Shown: positions 1 through 8,539, counted from the first letter of the stretch. The stretch: DNA of 64,000 nucleotides from Yersinia proxima (GCF_902170785.1 NZ_CABHYG010000011.1:62001-126000); one strand, 5' to 3'. Translations and numbers: made by a program. The notes: a model not told the origin generated them from the sequence alone.

Positions 1-451
1 GCAGGTTGCGCAAAACGGCAAAATACCAGAAGAAGATTTGCAGTAACGGCGGAATATTACGGAATGTCTCAATATAGATGGTCGACAGTTTGCGTAATAG
101 CCAGTTATCCGACAAGCGCGCCAATCCGAGAAAGAAGCCCAGTATCGAAGCAAAGAAAATACATAATACGGAGACCAGCAAGGTATTGAATAACCCGACC
201 AGAAACACCCGGCCATAAGTATCGCCCTGCTCGTAGTCGATAAGATGCTGAACAATGCCAAAACCGGCGCTGTTATTGAGGAAAGCAAAACCCGAAGTAA
301 TACCTCGGGTTGACAGGTTGGTGATGGTGTTATGGAAAAGATACGCGCCGCATCCGATCAGTATCAATAGCGCGATAATTTGATACAGCCAGGCGCGCAC
401 CGCTGGATTGGTCAGCGAAAAGGCACCTTTAACGGTTGGGCGTTGTGACAT
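1..451 (-). CDS. aapQ: amino-acid ABC transporter permease, 3' part cut off by window edge
   Basis: Inner-membrane permease of a polar amino-acid ABC importer. It would form the channel with a second permease and take substrate from the periplasmic binding protein encoded just upstream. The ATG at 449-451 opens with MSQRPTVKGAFSL. An N-terminal membrane segment (YQIIALLILIGCGAYLF) and a conserved periplasmic stretch with ITSGFAFL follow, then GLFNTLLVSVLCIFFAS and TFRNIPPLLQ, typical of AapQ/YhdX. About 150 codons are visible; the C-terminal half lies outside the window. The gene follows aapJ in the same direction, separated by an ERIC and a hairpin. The family is certain; the exact substrate (general L-amino acids) is inferred from homology. 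Confidence 0.88.
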   Translation of the reverse strand, partial: MSQRPTVKGAFSLTNPAVRAWLYQIIALLILIGCGAYLFHNTITNLSTRGITSGFAFLNNSAGFGIVQHLIDYEQGDTYGRVFLVGLFNTLLVSVLCIFFASILGFFLGLARLSDNWLLRKLSTIYIETFRNIPPLLQIFFWYFAVLRNL

Positions 452-480
452 AGGTGTGGGCCTCGGTCTGGGTCATTCAT

Positions 481-501
481 CCGGCAGGGCTAGCCTGCCG
501 G
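481..501 (-). terminator. intercistronic hairpin between aapJ and aapQ
   Basis: The arms CCGGCAGG (481-488) and CCTGCCGG (494-501) form a perfect 8-bp GC-rich stem with a 5-nt loop. No T-run follows on the minus strand, so it is more likely an mRNA-stabilising or partial attenuation hairpin. Such a hairpin would let the binding-protein gene be expressed above the permease gene. Confidence 0.5.
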
Positions 502-510
502 AGGGGAGTC

Positions 511-637
511 TATACACTAAATAATTCGAGTTGCAGGAAGGCGGCAAGTAAGATAATCCCGATGAGCTTACTGTAGTAAGTGATTCGGGTTCTTGAGCGT
601 AGCCAACGCGCATGCAGCTTGAAGTATGACGGGTATA
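511..637. repeat. ERIC element, full length (127 bp)
   Basis: Enterobacterial repetitive intergenic consensus. It runs from TATACACTAAATAATTCG to GAAGTATGACGGGTATA. The conserved core resembles the standard ERIC core, with GATGAGCTTAC and GTAAGTGATTCGGGT facing each other. It is 127 bp long and lies 2 bp after the aapJ stop, inside the aapJ-aapQ transcript. ERIC RNA folds into a long hairpin and is known in yersiniae to affect stability of upstream mRNA. Confidence 0.92.
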
Positions 638-639
638 AA

Positions 640-1665
640 TCAGCGAACCGGAGGTGCGTACTGCAGACCGCCATTGTTCCACAGCGCATTCTGTCCACGT
701 TTGATTTTCAGCTCACTGCCCATACCCACATTGCGATCGAAACTTTCGCCGTAGTTACCCACTTGTTTGACGATTTTAACCACCCAATCATTCGGCACTT
801 TTAGATCTTTCCCGTAGTTGCCTTCCTGACCTAACAGGTGAGCCATATCAGGAGTGGTCGGTTTGGCTGCCAGTTCTTCGACATTTTTCGATGTCACGCC
901 CATTTCTTCTGCGTTCAGCATGGCAAATAGTGTCCAGCGTACAATGGCAAACCAATCTTCATCGCCACGGCGCACTACTGGCCCCAGTGGTTCTTTGGAG
1001 ATGACTTCCGGTAATACGATAAATTCGTCTGGTTTACCTAACTTGATACGCAATGCATACAGTTGGGATTGGTCAGAAGCCAGCGTGTCGCAGCGACCGG
1101 AATCCAGCGCTTTGGCACTTTCATCGGAGCGGTCGAAGGTGACCGGGGTGTATTGCATCTTATTGGCTTTAAAGTAGTCAGCGACATTCAGTTCGGTGTC
1201 AGTACCGGCTTGAATACACACTGTGGCACCATCCAGCTCTTTGGCACTTTTCAGCCCAGCTTTATTGTGGGTCAGGAAGCCAATGCCGTCATAATAATTC
1301 ACGCCAGTAAACAGCATCCCCATGCCGGCATCGCGGGATGATGTCCAGGTGGTGTTACGGGATAAAATATCGACTTCACCTGATTGCAGCGCGGTGAAAC
1401 GCTCCTTGGCTGTCAACGGGGTATATTTTACTTTTTCTGCATCACCAAAGATGGCCGCAGCTACTCCGCGACAGACATCAACGTCAAGGCCAGAGAATTT
1501 TCCGCTGGCATCAGCATAAGAGAAACCCGGTAACCCATCACTGATACCACATTGCACAAAACCTTTTTTCTTCACCGCATCCAAAGTAGTGCCCGCATGG
1601 GCCTGACCCGCCAATGCCACCAATGATGCAGCAGCAACCAGCGTTGAAATCATTATTTTTTTCAT
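640..1665 (-). CDS. aapJ: general L-amino-acid ABC transporter, periplasmic binding protein
   Basis: Periplasmic substrate-binding protein (341 aa) of the AapJ/YhdW family, which captures amino acids for the AapQMP permease/ATPase. A signal peptide of about 24 residues ends in GQAHA. The mature protein starts GTTLDAVKKKGFVQCG and shows the family-3 binding-protein features (GLPGFSYADASGKFSGLDVDV; RNTTWTSSRDAGMGMLFTG). The ATG at 1665 is preceded by an AGGA Shine-Dalgarno. It is the first gene of the operon, with aapQ next. Its stop is followed at once by an ERIC. Confidence 0.93.
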   Translation of the reverse strand: MKKIMISTLVAAASLVALAGQAHAGTTLDAVKKKGFVQCGISDGLPGFSYADASGKFSGLDVDVCRGVAAAIFGDAEKVKYTPLTAKERFTALQSGEVDILSRNTTWTSSRDAGMGMLFTGVNYYDGIGFLTHNKAGLKSAKELDGATVCIQAGTDTELNVADYFKANKMQYTPVTFDRSDESAKALDSGRCDTLASDQSQLYALRIKLGKPDEFIVLPEVISKEPLGPVVRRGDEDWFAIVRWTLFAMLNAEEMGVTSKNVEELAAKPTTPDMAHLLGQEGNYGKDLKVPNDWVVKIVKQVGNYGESFDRNVGMGSELKIKRGQNALWNNGGLQYAPPVR

Positions 1666-2084
1666 GAAAGCGTCCTGTGAGGCAAAGTCGTGCCTATTTT
1701 AATTTTGTAGCGCACCCGTGATGCACCGTCGCTGTCTGTTGGCGTGTAGCCAGTTTGGTATTAGCAAATGGAGTGCCAGAATTATATTTCATTGAACAAC
1801 TGGATAATTACTAAGGGTTAACTCTTTATTGGTAATTACCGAGAGGATAAAACGCACTTTAATAGGGCATTTCAGGGCGGATTGGTGTTTTTTAGTGCAG
1901 AAAATTCTGATGGTTTTAATCTGTAGGATCTCAGGCTGCTGAGTGGCTTTACTGCTCGTATTTTATCTGTGCCGTAATATAAAAAACCGTCGATACAGGT
2001 GAGTTTCGGATTTTTTGAATTCTCAATCCGTTATCTAATCCCTTTGGGAAAGTTTTACCTAAACCAGATAAAAGGATAGGGATT
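1666..2084. other. divergent intergenic region aapJ / pqaA
   Basis: 419 bp without a gene. It must hold the promoters for aapJ (minus) and pqaA (plus). The only clear structure is an inverted repeat, CGGATT (2006-2011) with AATCCG (2024-2029) around GAATTC, about 55 bp upstream of pqaA; it could be an operator. I found no convincing PhoP box (two GTTTA-like units 11 bp apart). Confidence 0.45.
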
Positions 2085-3623
2085 ATGCTTCGTTACTTAA
2101 CGGCCTTGATATGTGTGTTGCCATGGCTGCTCACGACCCGCGGCCTGGCACAAACAGATGTTGAATCGACAAAATGTAGCAATACGGATTTCTCTCAGGT
2201 TTTGTCCTGTTACAAAGATAAATTGGCGACAGAACCGCTTATTTACCATTTGCTGAGTCAAGAAAACTTACCGGGGCTAGAATGGCGTCGCTACCAACTG
2301 ACTTCTCAACATTGGTCACCAGAGGGATTGGTAACTCCTGCCGCCTGGCAGCATGAAGTTGAGGTCTTTATCCCGAGTGAGAGCACTTCGACGCAAGGAC
2401 TGGTGGTGATTAATAATGGTACTAACCATCCTACCGATACGGTTCCTGTTTCCGGGCCGACTGATTTTTCCATTGAGTCATTACAAAATATTGCGCGCCA
2501 AACCAATGCCGTGGTGATAGCAGTGAGCAATATTCCCAATCAATATCTTGAATATCAGCAGGATAGTGAGCCACGCAAAGAGGATTATAGTGTTGCCCGT
2601 AGCTGGACTTTATTTATGGATGCGCCGGAGTCTCGCTCAACATTGCCTTTGCAGGTTCCGATGGCGGCGGCGATTTCCCAGGCTATGACGATGGCCCAAC
2701 AAGCCCTGCCGGAGAAAACATTAGACAGTTTCATTGTTACAGGCTTATCAAAACGTGGCTGGACAACCTGGCTGACGGCGATTGCGGACTCGCGCGTTGC
2801 GGCCATCGCACCGTTTGTCATTGATATACTGGATACTCGCGCTGCATTGGAGCACATGTATCAATCTTATGGTGGCAACTGGCCCATCGCATTCACCCCT
2901 TACTATCTGGACGAAGTTGATAAGAAACTGGATACGGCCGGTTTTGCCAAATTGATGCAGATTATTGATCCCCTCCAGTATATGGGGACTGAATATCAAT
3001 CACGACTTAGTATTCCGAAATATATTATCAATGCCAGTGGTGATGATTTTTACGTGCCTGATAATACAGATTTTTATTACGACAAATTACCCGGTGATAA
3101 AGCACTGCGGGTTGCACCAAATTCTAGTCACTCGGGAATTAAGGCTTTCAGCGAACAGTCATTAATTTCCTTTGTTAATCGGCTACGTCAATCTATGCCA
3201 ATGCCGCAAGTGAATGCCAGTATTACCATAAAAGACAAGGTACAAACATTGACGGTGAGCCTGTCTGAAACACCGGATAAAGTGCTGCTATGGACCGCTG
3301 CTAACACAGATGCACGTGATTTTCGCTATGCTTGTGATGTGCGCTACAGCGAATTCCCACTAGCAATCACACCGGCTAATACCCTGGATATTGCACTGAC
3401 CACACCGGCTACGGGCTGGCAGGCGACTTTTGTTGAAGCCACTTTCAGTGACGGTTTTGTTGCTACCACGCCAGTTTATATATTCCCAAAAGAGGTCTAT
3501 CCCACGACGGCACCTCCAATAGTTGGAGCGGGTTGTAAAACATTGCCGGGGCGTAGTGCTATTGCAGCAAGTGAAGTTGCGACACAGATAGATGATGCAG
3601 CACCGGAGGGGCGGCAGCCATAA
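2085..3623 (+). CDS. pqaA: PhoPQ-activated pathogenicity-related protein family (PqaA)
   Basis: Exported protein of 512 aa of the PhoPQ-activated pathogenicity-related family, an alpha/beta-hydrolase-like fold whose enzymatic role is not established. The signal peptide covers about residues 1-22 (LLTTRGLAQ at the end). The family hallmark is the nucleophile-elbow-like segment VTGLSKRGWTTWLTA followed by DSRVAAIAPFVID near residues 220-250. GDDFYVPDNTDFYYDKLPG later in the chain is also typical. The ATG at 2085 has an AAAGGATAGGG ribosome site. It is monocistronic and faces lpxP across a bidirectional terminator. In Salmonella pqaA belongs to the PhoP regulon; I could not confirm a PhoP site here. 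The C-terminal tail (after about residue 480) looks low in conservation. Confidence 0.88.
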   Translation: MLRYLTALICVLPWLLTTRGLAQTDVESTKCSNTDFSQVLSCYKDKLATEPLIYHLLSQENLPGLEWRRYQLTSQHWSPEGLVTPAAWQHEVEVFIPSESTSTQGLVVINNGTNHPTDTVPVSGPTDFSIESLQNIARQTNAVVIAVSNIPNQYLEYQQDSEPRKEDYSVARSWTLFMDAPESRSTLPLQVPMAAAISQAMTMAQQALPEKTLDSFIVTGLSKRGWTTWLTAIADSRVAAIAPFVIDILDTRAALEHMYQSYGGNWPIAFTPYYLDEVDKKLDTAGFAKLMQIIDPLQYMGTEYQSRLSIPKYIINASGDDFYVPDNTDFYYDKLPGDKALRVAPNSSHSGIKAFSEQSLISFVNRLRQSMPMPQVNASITIKDKVQTLTVSLSETPDKVLLWTAANTDARDFRYACDVRYSEFPLAITPANTLDIALTTPATGWQATFVEATFSDGFVATTPVYIFPKEVYPTTAPPIVGAGCKTLPGRSAIAASEVATQIDDAAPEGRQP

Positions 3624-3653
3624 TTTCGTCATATTGAGTGGGGTTCAGATAAT

Positions 3654-3681
3654 AAAAAACCCGGTAGAGACCGGGTTTTCC
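3654..3681. terminator. bidirectional terminator pqaA / lpxP
   Basis: AAAACCCGGT-AGAG-ACCGGGTTTT is a perfect stem with a T-run on both strands, placed between convergent pqaA and lpxP. Confidence 0.9.
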
Positions 3682-3696
3682 TGGTTACACTATAAC

Positions 3697-4617
3697 TTAA
3701 TAGAGTGATGCTTCACCCGCTGGGCGGGTTTTGAAACGGCGATGCAACCAAAGATATTGCTCAGGTGCACGCATGATTTCTTTTTCGATCACTTTATTCA
3801 TGTAACGGGCGGCGGCTAATTCATCGTCTATTGGATAATCTTCCAATGCCGGTTGGATAAGCAGGTCATAACCGCTGCCATCCGTTTTACGCAGCAGCAC
3901 CAATGGCAGTAATGCTGGTTTTGCCAGACGCGCTAACATAAAGGTGCCGCTGGTGGTCGCAGCCTGATTTACCGCAAACAGGGGCGCGAAAACACTACCA
4001 CGTGGGCCGTAGTCCTGATCTGGTGCAAACCAAACGGCTTCACCTTTCTTCAGTGCCTGCACCATACCTCGTAGATCTTTGCGGTCTAACATCGCCTTAT
4101 TGGAGCGCATACGGCCCCAGGTCTGTACCAGTTCCATCACTTTATTATTGTGTGGGCGGTACATTGCCATCATTGGCTGACATTGGCCCATCACTCGGCC
4201 ACCCAGTTCCAGCGACATAAAATGTACACCAATGACTAAGACACCGCGATTGCCTTCCTGCGCTTTTTTCAGGTTATTCAAACCGGAAACAGTAAACCAA
4301 CGTTTGACGCGCGCATCGGGCCAAAACCACGCCATACCGGTTTCCAGCAACCCCATACCTAGGGATTCGAAATTACCCACAATAGTCCGTTCGAGGGTGG
4401 CTTTGTCCATATCAGGGAAGCAAAGTTCGAGGTTACGTCGGGCGATGGAAACCCGCCGTTTGAGAAAACGCATTGAGGTACGGCCAAGCCAAACCCCCAA
4501 TTTGTTTATCAATGGGTAGGGCAGTTGGACTAACAGAAACAGTACGCCGAGACCGAACCAAGTCAGCCAATAGCGTGGGTGGAGCAGGGAAATATGAAAT
4601 TTCTGCGGTTTTATCAT
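3697..4617 (-). CDS. lpxP: lipid A late acyltransferase, LpxP type
   Basis: Inner-membrane acyl-ACP-dependent acyltransferase (306 aa) that adds a secondary acyl chain to Kdo2-lipid IVA. LpxP is the cold-specific palmitoleoyl enzyme. An N-terminal membrane anchor lies at about 18-32 (LTWFGLGVLFLLV). The catalytic HX4E motif is seen as H132-FMSL-E137, and further family blocks are GEAVWFAPDQDYGPRGS and APEQYLWLHRRFKTRP. The text is closer to E. coli LpxP than to LpxL, for example in GVHFMSLELGGRVMG, YRPHNNK and the GEASLY end. It sits next to the cold-shock genes, which fits a low-temperature role. The ribosome site before the ATG at 4617 is weak. Confidence 0.9.
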   Translation of the reverse strand: MIKPQKFHISLLHPRYWLTWFGLGVLFLLVQLPYPLINKLGVWLGRTSMRFLKRRVSIARRNLELCFPDMDKATLERTIVGNFESLGMGLLETGMAWFWPDARVKRWFTVSGLNNLKKAQEGNRGVLVIGVHFMSLELGGRVMGQCQPMMAMYRPHNNKVMELVQTWGRMRSNKAMLDRKDLRGMVQALKKGEAVWFAPDQDYGPRGSVFAPLFAVNQAATTSGTFMLARLAKPALLPLVLLRKTDGSGYDLLIQPALEDYPIDDELAAARYMNKVIEKEIMRAPEQYLWLHRRFKTRPAGEASLY

Positions 4618-4990
4618 AAGGAACTCTATCGTTATACGTTAAGTGCGAGCTTGTAGCGCATAAGGATATAATTCGATAGCGGTACATATCTTCAGACACC
4701 GTAGGTCGACTATCGTTTTCACAAACACGATAATTGACGAATTATTTACATTAAAAGCGGGGTCGCGTAGTGAATGGTCACAAAAGAGGGGCTATCGATA
4801 AGCGAGGCTAGCTTTCGGCGAATTATATCATAGCCATGGAAAATGAAATAATAAGATCAATGGCAGATATGTTGTTTAATGTTACCTGAACGCCGGTTAA
4901 GAAATGATATATAAACATTGTTCATCGAACATGCCGTGTTTGCCTGCGAATAAATTTATATGATTATGGGCGAGCTCATATGAGCAGTAA
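4618..4990. other. upstream region of lpxP
   Basis: About 370 bp, AT-rich, between lpxP and the cspA2 terminator. It should contain the lpxP promoter on the minus strand. I see no repeat, no RNA gene and no promoter strong enough to name. Confidence 0.4.
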
Positions 4991-4992
4991 CC

Positions 4993-5016
4993 AAAAACCC
5001 GCACAAAGGCGGGTTT
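4993..5016 (-). terminator. terminator of cspA2
   Basis: On the minus strand AAACCCGCC-TTTGT-GCGGGTTTTTGG forms a stable stem followed by T residues. It is about 120 bp beyond the cspA2 stop and would end both the mono- and bicistronic csp transcripts. Confidence 0.85.
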
Positions 5017-5134
5017 CTTCACTCAGAATGATTTAACTGCTCAGGGCTATCACCTTCATCGCTATCGTAAGTCATTCCGATATACCTGCATCATTAACGC
5101 CGTGGCTCAATGACTTGGGTATCATTATTGACTC

Positions 5135-5347
5135 TTACAGAGCAATAACATTTACCGCTGATGGGCCTTTAGCGCCGTTCTCGATAGAGAACTCAACTTT
5201 TTGACCTTCATCCAGGGTTTTGAAATCATTGCTCTGGATAGCAGAGAAGTGAACAAACACATCTTTGCTGCCATCAGCAGGAGTGATGAAACCAAAACCT
5301 TTATCAGCGTTAAACCATTTTACTAAACCAGTCATTTTATTAGACAT
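5135..5347 (-). CDS. cspA2: major cold-shock protein, downstream copy
   Basis: CspA-family RNA chaperone, 70 aa, one OB-fold cold-shock domain. RNP1 (KGFGFI) and RNP2 (VFVHFSAI) are intact. The start [12 protein letters not shown] is set by the ribosome site AGGAAG before ATG 5347; a longer in-frame upstream reading would run through the leader and is not credible. It differs from the upstream copy in only three residues (N/D at 13, D/G at 15, I/V at 68). The arrangement matches the cspA1/cspA2 pair known from Y. enterocolitica, which gives mono- and bicistronic cold-shock transcripts. The symbol is assigned on that order. Confidence 0.93.
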   Translation of the reverse strand: MSNKMTGLVKWFNADKGFGFITPADGSKDVFVHFSAIQSNDFKTLDEGQKVEFSIENGAKGPSAVNVIAL

Positions 5348-5520
5348 AGAGATACTTCCTTCAATTATTTTTGATTGCCGCCATAGGCGAGCGAATAGGC
5401 TTGGGCACAACTTATGGGGCACTTAGAAGGAATTTCGCGGAGAAGAGGTATCTGTCTGATAACGCTAATACGGGGAACTGCTTTACTAAAACTGCTTGCA
5501 TAAATGTTACTGTCAACCGG
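5348..5520 (-). promoter_or_regulatory. cold-shock 5' leader of cspA2
   Basis: Long untranslated leader. At its 5' end (about 5505-5520, minus strand) CGGTTGACAGTAACA resembles the E. coli cspA cold box. Then come GCAAGCAGTTTTAGTAAAGCAG, split here as GCAAGCAG and TTTTAGTAAAGCAG, and the ribosome site TTGAAGGAAGTATCTCT. The leader is clearly homologous to the one before cspA1, so the gene was duplicated together with its leader. Confidence 0.7.
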
Positions 5521-5618
5521 GTACTGCTTACTGTTACTTAATTTACTTGGGGAGCGGGTGCACTGCTCGGGTCTGGCCGTCATCGCTATTGGCAGCCTGC
5601 TCCCCTAATCACACTGAA

Positions 5619-5831
5619 TTACAGGGCGACTACATTTACCGCTGATGGACCTTTAGCGCCGTTCTCGATAGAGAACTCAACTTTTTGACCTTCATCCAGG
5701 GTTTTGAAATCATTGCTCTGGATAGCAGAGAAGTGAACGAACACATCTTTGCTGCCGTCAGCAGGAGTGATGAAACCAAAACCTTTACCAGCGTCAAACC
5801 ATTTTACTAAACCAGTCATTTTATTAGACAT
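5619..5831 (-). CDS. cspA1: major cold-shock protein, upstream copy
   Basis: CspA-family RNA chaperone of 70 aa that melts mRNA structure at low temperature. RNP1 KGFGFI and RNP2 VFVHFSAI are present. The ribosome site AGGAAG precedes ATG 5831. It is the first gene of the tandem pair. The coding sequences of the two copies are nearly identical at the DNA level too, which points to recent duplication or gene conversion. Expression should be controlled by the leader described next, whose folding and stability respond to temperature in the E. coli homologue. Confidence 0.94.
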   Translation of the reverse strand: MSNKMTGLVKWFDAGKGFGFITPADGSKDVFVHFSAIQSNDFKTLDEGQKVEFSIENGAKGPSAVNVVAL

Positions 5832-6011
5832 AGAGATACTTCCTTCAATTATTTTTTTGCCACAATACAGCGGCGAACGTGGTCTGTCTTTCAGAGGATA
5901 ACTTATTGGGCACTTAGGAGGAGACTCACGGAGAAGGGATATCTATGGATAACGCTTGAACTGAGGACTGCTTTACTAAAACTGCTTTCATAAGGTCTGT
6001 GTTCCAAACCG
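5832..6011 (-). promoter_or_regulatory. cold-shock 5' leader of cspA1 with cold box
   Basis: About 180-nt leader. Its first bases on the minus strand, CGGTTTGGAACACAGACC (5994-6011), align with the E. coli cspA cold box start (CGGTTTGACGTACAGACC). The next block, AAGCAG...TAGTAAAGCAG, also has a counterpart in E. coli. This places the transcript start near 6011-6013. Confidence 0.8.
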
Positions 6012-6019
6012 ATGACGCT

Positions 6020-6048
6020 ATTTAACCACAACACATTACTCGTGGCAA
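6020..6048 (-). promoter_or_regulatory. promoter of cspA1
   Basis: On the minus strand a -35 box TTGCCA (6043-6048) and a -10 box TTAAAT (6020-6025) are separated by exactly 17 bp. The predicted start coincides with the cold box at 5994-6011. Confidence 0.75.
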
Positions 6049-6183
6049 CCTAATATTTGACTGTCATAATCAATATCAATGGTTTTTTCATCTAAAAACT
6101 TATGTTTTATCGTTGATTTTATTTTATTAAACAGCTTGTTAGGCCGATAAATAAGCACTATTAATTTTTTTTGGATATGGAAT

Positions 6184-6213
6184 AAATGCCGAGGAGAATC
6201 CCCCCGGCATTTG
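6184..6213 (-). terminator. hairpin after slyB
   Basis: AAATGCCG and CGGCATTT pair around a short loop directly after the slyB stop. Only a modest T-stretch follows on the minus strand, so this is a probable terminator. Confidence 0.65.
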
Positions 6214-6216
6214 AAT

Positions 6217-6690
6217 TTAACGAGGAGAAACGGTCACGGTGCCGCTGCGATCACTGGCAATGATGACGCGTTGACCTGCGCTGAAGCGGGTTGGCCCCTG
6301 CGCCTGTACGACAACTATACTGCTGCCATCATCACGACGGATTTCCAGTTGGACACCTTCACTGCGGTTCATTGCGCTTTGTACGCCCTGACCCGCCATA
6401 CCGCCAGCAACGACACCGCCCGCTGTCGCCAGGCTATTACCACGGCCACCGCCGATAGTATTACCCAGGAAGCCACCCACTACGGCCCCACCAATGGCAC
6501 CAGCGACATTATTCTTATCACCACCTTGAATGGTGACTGGCCGCGCTGAGACCACCGTGCCATAAGTCACAGTCTGTACTTGTCGTGCCTGAGAAGCAGT
6601 GAAAGTATCACCAGACGCCGTTCGGTTGTTGGCACATCCACTTAATACGGTAGCCGCAAGTGCGACAACAATGACCAGTTTATTCATCAT
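6217..6690 (-). CDS. slyB: outer-membrane lipoprotein SlyB
   Basis: Outer-membrane lipoprotein of about 156 aa. The lipobox is LSGC (signal peptidase II cut before the Cys near residue 19), followed by ANNRTASGD. A glycine-zipper region (VAGAIGGAVVGGFLG) and the C-terminal block SAGQRVIIASDRSG-TVTVSPR identify SlyB/Pcp. Two adjacent ATG codons could start it (6690 or 6687). SlyB oligomers protect the outer membrane under low Mg2+ and peptide stress, and in Salmonella and E. coli the gene is PhoP-activated. It is monocistronic. I see no clear PhoP box upstream; a shortened ERIC lies about 55 bp before the start. Confidence 0.94.
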   Translation of the reverse strand: MMNKLVIVVALAATVLSGCANNRTASGDTFTASQARQVQTVTYGTVVSARPVTIQGGDKNNVAGAIGGAVVGGFLGNTIGGGRGNSLATAGGVVAGGMAGQGVQSAMNRSEGVQLEIRRDDGSSIVVVQAQGPTRFSAGQRVIIASDRSGTVTVSPR

Positions 6691-6743
6691 GAACCCCTAA
6701 TTATCAGTACAAGTCAGACGTTAGCTAACAATCACCAAAGCCA

Positions 6744-6812
6744 TACACCCGTCATACTTCAAACTGCATGTGCGTTGGCCGCCTTCTTGCAACTCGAATT
6801 ATTTAGGGTATA
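6744..6812. repeat. internally deleted ERIC (about 69 bp)
   Basis: Both ERIC ends are present: TACACCCGTCATACTTCAAA at 6744 and GCAACTCGAATTATTTAGGGTATA's outer part up to 6812. The central palindrome with GTAAGCTC is missing. The two arms join at GTGCGTTGGCC/GCCTTCTTGC, consistent with an internal deletion. Confidence 0.85.
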
Positions 6813-6960
6813 GATAACTGTTAATAATGACTATAGCGTGATAACGGTGCATTTGAGGAGATAAATAATGAGCAGATGCTCACATAGGTGAGTTCCCGCT
6901 TACTTTTCATGTTAACGTCAATACCCAATATCGCCGATTAACCTCTTCAGGAATGTTGTC

Positions 6961-8532
6961 TTGTTACGCTCGATGATTTCAACCAAGATTTTCCGCCTCG
7001 ACTTAGGTCGCTTAATCCTTATTCTGGCTGTGATGAGTGCCTTTGTGACACTGGCAAATAGCTTCTATGCCAGTTATCGGGTTCAACGGCAGCTATTGAT
7101 TGATAACACTCTGGAAGCTAACCGTGTTTATGCCACTAAGCTGGCGTCAAGTGCTGAAATTTTTGTGCGAAGTGCGCAAAAGCAGCTTCATTACAGCAGC
7201 ATGATCGCCGCTAAGCATTTTGACGATCAGGCCGTTCTGCAAGCAGAAACCGCACGGCTCAAATACCAAACAGACAGTTTTAATTCGGTAGTGATAACGG
7301 ATGCGCACGGCATTATCCGTGCTACATCGCCAGATAGCTTGCAACTCTTGGGCCATACTTTGACCTCGCCAGGATCGGCGGAAGCGCTAAAAGTCCGGCG
7401 TCCGCTTATTAGTAAACCCTATGTGTCAGCAGCCAATAATCTGGTTATCAATATATCGTCACCTATTATCACGCCAGATGGACGCTATCGTGGCTATATA
7501 GGCGGGACGATTTATCTGCGTAAGCAAAGTATTTTAAATGAATTATTGGGTGAGCATTATTATCGCGATGGTTCTTACATTGTGGTGCTCGACCGCGATC
7601 GGCGCATTCTGTATCACCGGGATGTTAAACGTATTGGTGAGATACTGGAGCCGAAGCCGATTACCGAGGCTGTCAAAAAAGCTGACAATGGTAGTTTGAT
7701 GGTGACTAGCACCAATGGTGAGTCGATGCTGGCGGGTTACGCTGTTGTGGAGCCGTCAGGATGGGAAATTATTACTCTGCGGCCAGAGTCATCCACTTTG
7801 AAACCTCTGGAAGGGTTGATGCTTAAAGGCTTGGGTCACATAGCGCCACTGGCATTACTGACCTTGTTGGGGGTTTGGTTATTATCCCGCTTAATCGCTC
7901 GTCCGCTGTGGTTACTGGCAGGTAGTGCTAATGATATGGATAAGCCAGATATTGCCAGCAGCATTAAAGAGATCCCTTCTTGGTATTTCGAAGCGACTCA
8001 GCTCAAACGGGCATTGCTGATAGGCATCAGTCTGTTGCAAAAGAAAATCGGTAAGTTAAGGTTTGAGGCCCAAACCGATCCCATGACCGGCCTGTATAAC
8101 CGACGTGGACTGGCGACAACACTTGAGCCTATCGCGCAGCTCGGGCAGCATTTTTCTGTTATTGCATTGGATATTGATCACTTTAAAGCGATTAATGACT
8201 CTTATGGTCATGACGTCGGTGATGAAGTTATCAAACAATTGGCGATACAAATTCGCGAAAGTTCACGTGACAGCGATATCCTGTGTCGCAGTGGTGGTGA
8301 AGAGTTTCTGATGTTGTTACCCGGCACTGTGCCTGAGGTTGCCACACAGGTCGCCAGGCGGCTACGGCATAATGTAGAAATGATGATGATAGCAGACGTC
8401 CGACCTATCACGATTTCATTGGGTGTGGCGTTCTGGAATGGCGAAGGAATGCCAGAGGATGCGTTGAAACGGGCTGATGAAGCGCTATATCGAGCGAAAC
8501 AGCACGGGCGTAATCGGGTTGAAGTTTTCTAA
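6961..8532 (+). CDS. membrane-bound diguanylate cyclase (dCache-like sensor + GGDEF)
   Basis: Makes cyclic di-GMP from two GTP; 523 aa. A first transmembrane helix (about 14-34) leads into a periplasmic Cache-type sensor (about 40-280), then a second helix (LALLTLLGVWLLSRLIA) and a C-terminal GGDEF domain. The active-site motif is GGEEF at residues 445-449, an active variant. The product-inhibition site RxxD is intact at 436-439 (RDSD), five residues before it. The start is a TTG with AGGA eight bases upstream; the alternative ATG at 6973 has poor spacing. The gene is monocistronic and faces fis. I do not recognise a specific E. coli orthologue, and the ligand is unknown. Confidence 0.9.
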   Translation: MLRSMISTKIFRLDLGRLILILAVMSAFVTLANSFYASYRVQRQLLIDNTLEANRVYATKLASSAEIFVRSAQKQLHYSSMIAAKHFDDQAVLQAETARLKYQTDSFNSVVITDAHGIIRATSPDSLQLLGHTLTSPGSAEALKVRRPLISKPYVSAANNLVINISSPIITPDGRYRGYIGGTIYLRKQSILNELLGEHYYRDGSYIVVLDRDRRILYHRDVKRIGEILEPKPITEAVKKADNGSLMVTSTNGESMLAGYAVVEPSGWEIITLRPESSTLKPLEGLMLKGLGHIAPLALLTLLGVWLLSRLIARPLWLLAGSANDMDKPDIASSIKEIPSWYFEATQLKRALLIGISLLQKKIGKLRFEAQTDPMTGLYNRRGLATTLEPIAQLGQHFSVIALDIDHFKAINDSYGHDVGDEVIKQLAIQIRESSRDSDILCRSGGEEFLMLLPGTVPEVATQVARRLRHNVEMMMIADVRPITISLGVAFWNGEGMPEDALKRADEALYRAKQHGRNRVEVF

Positions 8533-8539
8533 ATAATAA

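Noticed and set aside
1800..1830. PhoP-box-like GGTTAACTCTTTATTGG upstream of pqaA
   Set aside because: Only loosely matches GTTTA-N6-GTTTA and is far from the gene.
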